NCBI GenBank assembly: GCA_032622095.1
Contig: CP136065.1
Location: forward strand, 36,984,732 to 37,048,731
Length of the DNA stretch: 64,000 nt
Direction: 5' to 3'
Source of the DNA: Siphonodentalium dalli
Lineage: Eukaryota; Mollusca; Scaphopoda; Gadilida; Siphonodentaliidae
Shown: in pieces, positions 53,806 to 64,000 of the stretch
Layout: every line of letters begins with the position of its first letter
Numbering within the stretch: position 1 is the first letter of the stretch
The notes under the pieces: generated by a model
What the model saw: the letters and a program-made list of their open reading frames with translations, nothing else
Database searches by the model: none
What the model was told of the DNA's origin: nothing
Program-made: the position numbers and the translations under genes

Positions 53806-56800
53806 CGAGATATAGCACAGTAGCAATATTATATTTTATATAAGCTGGTGTACTAAATTTATTTCACTATGTTCCTTTAGCGTATAATTATGTAGATACA
53901 TGTAGATATAGATGAATTTGATTAGAAAAGGAAAGACAATAAGCGTGAGGTTTTTTTTATAGTCGCTCCTGTACCAAGCAAAGCACAAAAATACACGTGT
54001 TCATTAATTATTAACCTGTTGTCATTATAGTAGTCAGTGGACGCGACAGTAGGTATAGTGTTGGTAGTTGTGTGGAACTAAAACTAAAACAAGGCAGAAT
54101 ACAGAACAAACAGTGGTGTACGGTTGTGCGTTACATGTACGTGCGTTTTGGCAGAGTGCCATAAATCCTCGAATGGCCCCAATGTGTGCGACTAAACAAG
54201 TGATATATGGGGCTCGGGTGTGGATCCTGGTATGTCCATTTCATCATTCACTGACACTTCAATTGTCAAGAATTAAATTTTTGAACGATTTAAATATCCA
54301 CTGTTACCTGCATACACCCGATTGATTCCATCGCCAAACTATTTCGTATATGGCTAAATGTGACCCTTCTTGATCGACATATAAGAACGTCTGGCGACCA
54401 CATGTATCATTTGACATTTTGTGCATTGTATATAGCTGACGTTTAAAGTTGGGTTACGTTAATTTTCAATCTTTAAATAGTTGATCTTCCCGAAAAGCTT
54501 GAACTCCTTGTTTACCATATGTATCTGTTCCATAAAGCGATGGTTCGTGTTTTTTCATTGGTCAATTTATGCAGTGTCATCCGATCAGAATAGAACATAA
54601 AAGTTACATCTCCGACAGTACATGTACTTGTTATCTAATTGGTCTTCTTTTGACAGCTCTATGTTACTTACTTCCGTCTTCAGAATATCCTGTTAAATCT
54701 TTCACATATGGCCGCTACATGTATTATTTGACCGTTGGTAGCTGATGTTGTAGGCTTGAAGTTCTCGAGTCAAATGTCAAAACAGTGACAGTTAGTTTCC
54801 AACCGAATTTAGACTCACGAAAATGTCAAGGAAGGAGAAATGTCAACTGTCCGGAGCTGAAGCCAGCATTAACTAGTATTCCGAATACATCGCGCAGTAT
54901 CCTGTCACTACCATACTATTAATAATGAGAATACATCGTATATATACATTATTGCTCTTATAATGAGTGGAAATAATGAAAGCGTGAGCGGCAGGTAGAA
55001 TTTAACAAACGCACTAAACCGCGTGGCATCACGCGATTTGGAAATATGATTGGGTTCGTTCCTTCGAGACCCCTCGTGTGGTTCTGTAATTGTTTCCGAT
55101 CAAGTATAATTACTGATGCAAAAGCCACCGGCAGTGCTAATATTAAAGAGCTGGAAGCAACATAGCTAGTGCGCTGGTCCTAGAATTGATAGAAATTTGC
55201 ACGCGAATCCAGCACGATTCGTGAGCTTGGTTATCAGCGGGTGCCGCTCTCCGCGGCCACATCGGGGAATATAAATTATCGATGTGAGAGCAAGACAAAG
55301 GTTTTCCTGAATTGGGTCCACATTCCGCGCCATGTTAGTCGCGAGGGTTATATTAATTATGAAGTAAGCAACTACCAGGGGTACATGTTCAAGAACAACG
55401 ACAAACCTGACATATAATTTTTCCCTGCGACGCTCAGTTTAAAGAGGGCAATGATGAATGTGTGAGTCCAAGAAAGTCTGTAATTCTGCAGAAAATCAAT
55501 GAATGAAGTCATGAACCGTATTGTATGGGTTTATAATTTCCCTCACATTGGTCTAATAACGATATGTACAATAGATATATCATAAACGCGACACATATTC
55601 ATACTATTAAGTTGGACATATTATTTGTTTTTACCTGTGGAAATCACAATATGTCGATCAATACACGAATTACATTGTATACAAACCATATGCCTAGAAT
55701 AAGGATACAAATATTATCACATCAGGATGAAATAAGGGCCCCTTTTGGCTGAAACATGCATGTAACAACATAGAGCGATTTAACTAGATATGGTAAACAT
55801 AAATAGCGTTTTGAAGTTGACAAACTATCAATGAATTTCTGTGACGACGGTATTTATTGTACGAGAATAAAGATTTGTTAAACAAACGTCTATTCTGAAA
55901 AAAATAGTCGGACTCCCGAGTCCCCAAACACTATATCATGTCTCATAAATATCTAATTGTTTTGTTTTTTTGAGTCTCAGGCATTTATTTTTTAATCAAT
56001 GAGGGAGGGAGGACTTCATTTATTTTATTTGTTTGTGTGCACATCGTTAGCATGGATTATGTTTCCTTGTCTTGTAATAGTCAGAACAGGCAGAGGGAAC
56101 TTTGTTATACATATACTCATTTAATCTGATAAAAAAAATACATTGTGCTACTAGTATATTACATAGCGATTACCTATAACGTTTTACTGCCCCTGACTAT
56201 TCACCACTGTTATTGTTGTCTATAAATTGACACCCCTCCATTATAACATGTTATCCTAAATTTCCTCCAGTGCCTTTCAATTGTTTTGGAGTTACAAATA
56301 GTACACCAGCCTATGGTGATCAACTAATCATTCTCTTCAATGTCGTCATCTACTTACACACGATAGACATATATATGTTAAGAGTCACGTGTTTTACAAT
56401 TAATGCTCGATAGGTTGGTATGCTGGTAAAAAATATACCAAAATAATTTTGACTTTGATTGTTTACTTTTTTGGGTCATAATATCAAAAATTGAAATAAA
56501 ACTTCCAATGCGGGCCGTTTATTTCAACACGGTGGTGTTTGCGGTTTGCGACACAAATAATATGTTTTTATTTAGCCTTACTGCTACAACTTAAATTCTT
56601 GCCACGCGTGCTGGTGAAATCTCCTGGACATCCCTTGATTTATAATAAACACCTATTAAGTAAGCTCCCCTGATACTTCGAGGATATGTTCAAACTCCAG
56701 GCAAAGTTATCTCCCATCGCTCCGTTGAGATACCACTGCCATAAAGACATTTGGTAAGGAATTCTTACGTGTTCTTAGTTCTTATGTTTTAGGATTAAAA

Positions 56801-57312
56801 TTGTCTATGTCTGGCTCAGTTCATTTTATTCTGATCAATACCGAAATAATTACCATTATTGCAAACTTTTGGTGCTTAAAATAAGATAATATGTGACTAA
56901 ATATAGTTCCGACGATATGTAAAAATAGATGTATCGGTCCGCAAAGTACCATCCTTGTGGCAGTACTGTATCGCAGTGATAACGTAGAGGGAGCTGTGTG
57001 GAGTTGGGGATATGTTCTGACGGGTTCAGAATGCAATCAAACGCTTGAAATATAACGTGTTACATGTGACATATATATCTCATGACTAATGCTATCATGA
57101 GTGTCTATATACTTCAAGGAATAATCAGCGGTATTCTCCAAAAGTCACAGACTCAATGGATTCACTCACACGGAACATTATATTGTATGCTGGCCATTTT
57201 GACATGTGCAAATATCAGAATGACTATTTAACTACATGAGCAGACCTCTCCTTGATGACTTGGCACTTGTTGGATCGAATGGAACGTACGAGCACTCTGC
57301 AAATAAGTGGAC
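53806..57312. other. No gene recognised
   Basis: AT-rich, with a less AT-rich part at 55000-55400 (CGCGTGGCATCACGCG, CTCTCCGCGGCCACATCGG) that lacks an ORF. One bipartite motif lies at 55787-55810 (GATATGG-N5-ATAAATAGCGTT). Short ORFs on either strand resemble nothing known. Confidence 0.5.
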
Positions 57313-57400
57313 AATGACACTAAAGGTGTCATTACACGATTAAGATTGCCTTAGCAAGCTGTAGAGGCGTGCTGTATCGTGTAATACCATGTCATTTCAT
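57313..57400. repeat. Imperfect palindrome
   Basis: GACACTAAAGGTGTCATTAC and TCGTGTAATACCATGTC pair partly across CACGATTA / TCGTGTAAT. It is weakly conserved. Confidence 0.5.
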
Positions 57401-57855
57401 ACAGCTCAGCATTATTAGTCACACAAAGAGCGAGCTGTCGGGAAAGGGACCGATCCGTTTTTGTATACAGCATTTATGTCAAGTATATCAGTTAAATAAC
57501 ATAATTCCTCTTGATATCTGATAACAACCACATGTGTATGTCACATTATTGGAGTCGAGTAAGTAGATATGAACGAATGAATACGAAAAGCCACAAATTA
57601 ATGTTGAACATGCATGAAAACATATATATACACGATGTACGTTGGTATGAATAAATATACTATTTTCAGCTTATTTTCATCAGATTGTCATGTTCACACA
57701 CAAAAACATTTATGTAATACTTATATAATATGTATACTGTATACACAGAAGGGCTGTACGATTCATCGTGAATTCAGTGTATCGCGATACACTTTCAAGC
57801 GATACGCGAATCATATGGTAACATGTGCATCGTGATACAAATAATCAAGTACCTT
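57401..57855. other. No gene recognised; short inverted words
   Basis: 57750-57830 has nested words GATTCATCGTGAATTC and GTATCGCGATAC, possibly the remnant of another transposon end. Nothing else was seen. Confidence 0.45.
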
Positions 57856-57856
57856 C

Positions 57857-58646
57857 TAAGGGTACGTTCATACGTTGGCAAGTTTGCACGGTATATTTTG
57901 AAGGCATTTCGTCATAGAAAACAGTGTGGTCGTGGTACGCAAAAAAGGGGGTTGACCCAGAAGAAATTGGTAAAGAAGCGATCTCGGTGTCATTCAACGC
58001 GGGAGAATCTCTGCTACAACATATCCAAAATCCGCTAAAATCCGCTTTGGGCAAAATCCAGGATCCAACATGGCGTCCAACATGGCCGCCTTTAGTCAAC
58101 AGAGATTCTGACTGAGATTAATTCGACATAATGAGAACAAGTGTTGCCATATTTATACAAATGTAAACAGTTTTGCCAAGGTAAAGTATTATGCCATATA
58201 TCTATAGAAAAAATGGAACCCCTCGCCCCAGATGGATGCCAAAATGGCGGCCTAAACTCGAAAATTTGAAGTTTTTGCCTAATATCTTAAAGATCAATTC
58301 CTGTTGTTTGATAATGGTTCAGACTGGCGACATTGATTAGTCATATTCATGTTAATTCAGCATTGGAGCAATGAAAGATACCATAAATGGGGTCCCAGAC
58401 TCATCTACACCCTCAAAAATTTGATTTTACAGAACGCGGTATAAAATTCCACAAAAATCGCCATTGGGATTCCAGTCATATATCAACAAGAAATGGACAG
58501 AACTGTACAATGTAAGTTGGGCATACCATTATCTATAAATACTCCATTTCAATGAAACCCAAATTGGCGCTTTGTCTTAAAATGGCTGCCAAAATGGCAG
58601 TCAAAATATGAAAAATGGCAGATATTTAGAATGGTCGTCAGAGTGT
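57857..58646 (+). repeat. Left TIR arm of the 4.5 kb element
   Basis: Repeatedly carries AAAATGGC(G/T)GCC words. The unit GACCCAGAAGAAATTGGTAA ... CATATCCAAAATCC is repeated directly just inside the arm at 58647-58740. Confidence 0.85.
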
Positions 58647-61347
58647 CAGACAGACCCAGAAGGAATTGGTAAAGAAGCGGTTTTGTTGTCATTCGACGCG
58701 GGAGAATCTCGTGTATAACATATCCAAAATCCAAAATATTCAAGATGCCGTCCATCATGGTCGCCAATAATAATGAAAATGGCAAATATGTAGTTATTCA
58801 CGAATACCCATTCGACAAAACGCCAATTCGGCACCAATACACATCATTGATTGAAATCAATGTTTTTTGTGGGTATGAGTAGCCAATCACGATTCAAAAT
58901 GCTAAGATGGCTACCAAAATGGCCACCGAAAATTGTCCTATTAAACATGTTGCCAATAATCTACTACCACAATCAGTTCAGCCCGTAATGTTCCAACTAA
59001 GCAGTATCTACTGCAGGATCCAACACGATGTCCACTTATTACGATGGACTATCTGGAAATTAATTAAAAAGATATTAAATTGCTACGAATCTGGATTATT
59101 TGAAAACACAGTGTCAATAGTCCGGAAGCATCAGGCTATAATGGGGTTTCCAGTGATGGCGAAAGTGAAAAGGACAGGAGGGAAAAGCGAATAATCTGGG
59201 GTTTACTTAATTGGTGGGCAAGTTGGTTATCGGAGTTGGGGAGTAAAATTATTTTCTTCAATATCAAGAGGAAAAATGAAAATTCGCACGTACATTGTAT
59301 ACCCTTCACACTCTATGTGACAATTCCGTGTCATGCGATTGTGGGTATATACATGTGGATAGAAACATTCTGGTAAATATATAGACGCACCGATATCTTC
59401 TACACATTTAGTGAATTTCATCAATGATATGTAGACACAATGTGCGCCACGACTGGATCTTACATGTAGGCGTAAATGTATCAACCATTTAGCTTGATGA
59501 ACTGGTATTTCAAGGTTGTCATTGGATAGAAATGCCACATGAACATGGTGCTTAACAACATGTTTGTCTAAGAAATGTGAACAATGAACATTGTTATTTT
59601 CGGGATGCTAGACAATCAAACTGCCACATAAGGCGTTCATCCATGCTCATCAGAGCACGAAATATGTGCAAATTAATGACACGAAAGCTATTTCATGCGG
59701 ACGACGTACTCTAGACCTACATCCAACGTCATTAACTATTCACTTTTATTGTTTGTACGGACGGTTTCGAGGTTTGAAAATCCCGCTTGTCCAAGAATAC
59801 CTCCACATACTTACGGAGTCGATGTGTAAACAATGTATGGGGATAGTTTCTTCATACATATATGTATTTGGCACACGTATTTTCTAGAACATAAGAGATC
59901 ACCATTTACCGGAGAGTTGATATCTGGGAAGAGATCAGAGTAAAACTACTTTTCTTACATGTCGAAATGGGGAATCCATGGGCTACATTTAGTTCCAGCT
60001 TGAAACTTGAAAATGATGGCCGAGCCCGAATAGTTAATATTTCGTCGCATCAGTGCTATAATGTAACCCACATTTTCAACTTTCCGAGAAAATGAAGGTT
60101 GAAGATTTTAGACAACATTTCTCCTAATGTTGACAAAGCATGACGTATTGTTGTATTTATCCCAATGAAACTGACATTAGCTGTTCATTGAACCACATAT
60201 TGTTTTCTGTTTACTCCCTCGTTTTCTTTTAAAAAGCAATAGCTTGTTTGGAGATATGACATTTTGCGTATGTCAGCGACGATTCGTTTCCGTGCTATAA
60301 TGAAGTTGTGCTAATAAATGCAGATTAAGCTAAATATGGTGGCAATCGCATGTGTCTATGAACTAAAAAGTGCATATTCTACACTATGAAAATTCACCCA
60401 TGTGCATCATCATACAGAAATGTGTGGAACAATCACAAAATTTAAATCACCACATGATCACGTGACTAACATGGAGATACTACCATATAGCACACATTTT
60501 AAAATTCACAAACACAAAACAGAAGTCACGTGGACAACCTGAAGCGCCCGATTGGCTGCTGTTGGACATACGACCTCATAGCACGAATAATTGTAAAGAT
60601 CGCTGGAGATACGACATTTTCTTCAATGGTTTGTGTGAATATTTGTCATCCAATGCAAAGACAGTTTGGCCCATCGGATTGGATTTTTTCTCACGATTCG
60701 AATGGTATCAAATACTCATTTCCCGCCATAATGGAGTTACGACATTATAGCACTGATGCGTCGAGATTTTGTCAACCCGCGGGAAGCCACCAACAGATTG
60801 AAAATAAACTATCAACTGCATCCACCACTCACAACTTCCATTATATGATAAGCTGGGCAGAGTCTACCATTTTCGTTTTGGAAGCCATATAAGATAATTT
60901 ATTGTTTCTTTTGGTCTATTTGAGATGGAATGTTCACAAATAAAAGAAACGATCAATTATTTTGTAGACAAGATCTGCTCATCCCTAAATATCAAATGTG
61001 ACCAGAACCCCAAAGTCGATTTTGGTTAAATTTCATACCGCATTCGTTATAACTTATTAGTGAAGGACCAGAGTAAACTATGATCTAATCGATTAGACAT
61101 GTCATTGCTGTAATGATCAGTTGACACGATCATTGAAAGAATAAACCCACTGTATCCCAGTTCAGAGAGCAACAAGTGATAAACAGTAGTGATAGCAAAT
61201 AATATTTTTCACATCGGGTGGCCATTTTGGCAGCCACTTTTTGGTACTGATTTTTAAGTTTTTACATAGAGCTAGCATCATAAAGAGGTATACATTCGTA
61301 TTTTTTAGTAAATTTTATTCATCAACCACTACTTATAATGGATTGAA
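58647..61347. other. Interior of the 4.5 kb element; no transposase recognised
   Basis: It starts with a partial duplicate of the arm (58647-58740). Two plus-strand frames (58907-59194, 95 codons, and 60530-60892, 120 codons) have no catalytic motif, zinc finger or family resemblance. I do not call them genes. A CpG-bearing patch at 60535-60800 is the least AT-rich part. Confidence 0.5.
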
Positions 61348-62358
61348 TGACACTGTGATCAATATTCGCCATTTTCCATATTTTGACCGCCATTTTGGCA
61401 GCCATTTTGAGACAAAGCGCCAATTATGGTTTCATTGAATTGGAGTATTCATAGATATTGGTATGCCCAACTTACATTGTACAGTTCTGTCCATTTCTTG
61501 TTGATATATGACTGTAATCACAATGGCGAGTTTTGTGGAATTTTATACCGCGTTCTGTAAAATCGAATGTTTGAGGGTGTAGATGAGTCTGGGACCCCAT
61601 TTATGGTATCTTTCATTGCTCCAATGCTGAATTAACATGAATAAGCCTAATCAAGGTCGCCAGTCTGAACCATTATCAAACAACAGGAATTGATCTTTAA
61701 GATATTAGGCAAAAACTTAAAATGTTCGAGTTTAGGCCGCCATTTTGGCGGCCATCTGGGACGAGGGGTTCCATTGTTGCCATAATCAGGTGGCACAATA
61801 TTTTACCTTTGCAAAAATGTATACATTTGTATACATATGACAACATTTGTTCTCACTATTATCGAATTAATCTCAGTCAGAGTATATTTTGACTAACGGC
61901 AGCCATGTTGGACGCCATGTTGGATCCTGAATTTTGCCCAAAGCGGATTTTAGCGGATTTTGGATATGTTGTACACGAGATTCTCCCGCGTCGAATGGCA
62001 CCAAAACCGATTCTTTACCAATTTCTTCTGGGTCTAACCCTCCGACGACCACACTACAAAGCGAACGACGTGAGAAGTAAACCTGTTGTAGTTCCATTTG
62101 TAGCGGTGCTATTGGCATTTGCCTTAAAATACCTGTTTGATTTATTCTTGCGAGATAATTGCATGCGATGTACTGGCAGATTCAGGTAGCATCGGTACAG
62201 GTGGACCTACATACATTTTTCTTCTCACGTAGTTAGCTGTGGTACAGATGCATTGTATATGCTTGTTTCCGTTCATTTACGGCACCATATCGCTTTCTAC
62301 GACGAAATGCCTGCAAACCATACCGTGCAAACTTGCCAGTGTATGAACGTACCCTTAA
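61348..62358 (-). repeat. Right TIR arm of the 4.5 kb element
   Basis: Inverted copy of the left arm with a few percent or more differences and a block of about 235 bases (62055-62290) absent from the left arm. Conserved ORF-like stretches in both arms follow from arm identity. Confidence 0.85.
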
Positions 62359-64000
62359 TGTAGGAATGGATAAATGAGCAGAACATGCAATTTTATTTCA
62401 AGTTTACATGTCTGTTATGTGCTAAATATTAATCATAATTATTAAGCTAAATATTAATCTGCATTTTAGATAAAATGAGCTATATCTCCAGTTATAAACA
62501 TGTCGGTGTTGATAATTCAGCCGGTAAATGATTCTATAACACTAATTTATGCTCGAGTTCTATTACTTCTGTCGTTTCGTGGCCAGTTTGTTTCGACCCA
62601 CGTGGATCGCCGGAATGTCACAAAGGCGATAGCCGCCTCGTTTTACTCAATATATGTTTGAACATTAGGCGGACCTTTAACTAAAATGTAGATACGCATA
62701 TAGCTCTGGGTTTACGTGCGATGGAGTTATCAATCAAATATATTTTTAGAAATGAAACTTCATGTATTCAGTTAAAATCCCAGACGTCCTCAATTTACTT
62801 TATACAGGAATCAATACACACCACATTCGATCACAATCATAGGAATTAATGGTACAATAGACCTAAAGATTCGAGGTAGACGAAGGTTACATCTAAAATC
62901 ATTTAACGAGGATCGAATCAATCTCGAATAGTCTGCCCTCCAATTATATACTCCCCAGAAAGTTACCCAATGACAGGAGCTGAGCGAATGGAGATGATTC
63001 TCGGTTTGAACGAACAGCGACTGATATTGGCAAGTGGGCACACAATGCTTTAAAGACATATTATGGACATACATGTACTTCAGTGTGAATAAAATCGATA
63101 AGTTAGTATCCAACACCATCACCACTGAAAAAATGGTGCAATCAAATATGATTATCAACAATTCCAAACACATCGACTGTATATCATTCAGAGAACACAA
63201 CATTTGATCTGTGCACAAATGTAAATATTTACTACTTTATTCTGGACGAATTATGGGGCACAAACATTGAAACAACGTTTGCAACGGTAATAGTCATCTT
63301 GTGAATTTGTTGATAAAAATGATCCTGTTTTCTGACTATTTCGATATCAACTTTATGAAGATAACTGATTGATTGAACATATTTATTGTGACCCACAAAT
63401 GTATATACAAATTATTATAGACATAGATAGTTGTGTGGGCACAGAGGATCGGAGCACAAGTTGCGGAACTTATCAGAGCCCCTCTCCTCTGGCATTCGGC
63501 TGCTAATAAAAGTATTAAGAGATAGGTTCAAAACTTGTGTTTAAAGTGGATGCTGCATGCCATAGCTGTTTGGAGTGGCTATGGTCTCGCGGTAGGGGGT
63601 AGGGTTACATTTATGTGAAGCGATCTGTCGAAGAAATAATTGAACGAAGATAACTTATTTTGGCATGAATATTTGTTATTCAGTTTAGAACACCTCAGCA
63701 GTGTTTCACATCATGCACTTTAGAGACACAGTGTGTGTTTATTTCAGTTTCTAAGCGAGCCCACACTATTTCCGCTGAAAGTGTGTATTGGCTGCGGACA
63801 CACGTACCACAGTATCGATAGTATAGTAATTGTGCCATCTTATTACGGTGGAGTTTGGTGACAATTGATCGTCATAATTACTATGCCATAGCTGGCCATG
63901 TCGCCCGCTGCGTTTGGACTAATTAACCAATTTCGTCTCACTAAGATTGACCACTATTCATTACGTAGGTGTACTGTCTTCTTCTCTATTATATATATAG
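62359..64000. other. No gene or repeat recognised
   Basis: A 135-codon minus-strand frame (63218-62811) is Leu/Ser-rich, has no motif and is not called. No other feature is supportable to the window end. Confidence 0.5.

Larger units (their letters stand above)
57857..62358. mobile_element. 4.5 kb non-autonomous DNA element with TIR arms of about 0.8 to 1.0 kb
   Basis: Left arm 57857-58646 and right arm 61348-62358 are inverted copies starting TAAGGGTACGTTCATACG and ending CGTATGAACGTACCCTTAA-like (read outward, one changed base). Shared internal words include GAAGAAATTGGTAAAGAAGC, ATCCAACATGGCGTCCAACA, AGGAATTGATCTTTAAGAT and GGGACCCCATTTATGG. The right arm has about 235 extra bases (62055-62290). 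CTAA on the left and TTAA on the right suggest a TTAA target with one mutation. No transposase is recognisable in the 2.7 kb interior. Confidence 0.85.

Noticed and set aside
57924-58115. Conserved ORF shared with 61873-62118
   Set aside because: The match comes from TIR arm identity; the frames have no motif and are shifted or truncated differently in the two arms.
60530-60892. 120-codon ORF as transposase of the 4.5 kb element
   Set aside because: No catalytic DDE/D pattern, zinc finger or family resemblance; too short.
62811-63218. 135-codon minus-strand ORF
   Set aside because: Leu/Ser-rich without motif, signal or conserved pattern; chance ORF is the simplest reading.

Overview
This is AT-rich, repeat-dominated DNA from an animal (metazoan) nuclear genome. 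The evidence is a 5'-truncated APE-type LINE, tRNA-headed SINE remnants, Helitron-like termini, many short TTAA-flanked inverted-repeat elements, abundant microsatellites and minisatellites, and almost no long open reading frames. Several repeats look like those common in molluscs and related marine invertebrates, for example the element opening with a C-run/G-run hairpin followed by a GTCC array at 28.4 kb. A lophotrochozoan, probably a mollusc, is therefore my best guess, but this is an inference from repeat style and not a placement.

Layout. 0-12.9 kb: TTAA-flanked elements whose ends read CCCTTT (0.5, 0.95, 2.35, 4.34, 8.98 and 12.7 kb), large hairpins (5.5, 8.1, 10.5, 12.3 kb) and a minisatellite (9.8 kb). 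13.6-14.6 kb: the only convincing host-type coding locus. It has a 195-residue type I membrane protein on the minus strand (13631-14218). Divergent from it, 143 bases away, is a plus-strand ORF with a signal-peptide-like start that ends at a good splice donor (14362-14535). 14.6-17.8 kb: a degenerate tandem array with Helitron-like 3' ends and an inserted TTAA element. 18-25 kb: another TTAA element, a CpG-richer patch, a 140-base-period array and a palindromic element. 25.4-31.8 kb: a perfect 109-base-arm foldback between TA microsatellites, a 42-base array, a Helitron-like element with 170-base internal repeats, and SINE remnants. 31.8-43.4 kb: mostly featureless, with a duplicated TATA-containing segment, a 27-base array, a CT minisatellite and further repeat copies. 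43.4-47.5 kb: two LINE copies in the same orientation. 47.5-57.8 kb: nested TTAA elements, a Helitron-like element and scattered repeats. 57.86-62.36 kb: a 4.5 kb element with TIR arms of roughly 0.8-1 kb and no recognisable transposase. 62.4-64 kb: nothing recognised.

Three results stand out. First, the TTAA element at 16987-17482 sits in a tandem repeat whose sister units (15430 and 16178) keep the uninterrupted target, so the TTAA duplication can be read directly from this window. Second, a bipartite word, GATATGG, five variable bases, then ATAAAGAGCGTT, recurs with fixed spacing in several otherwise different repeat contexts. Third, the head-to-head pair of signal-peptide ORFs at 14.2-14.4 kb is a candidate unannotated bidirectional locus. 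I found no complete multi-exon gene, no functional tRNA or rRNA gene and no CRISPR array.
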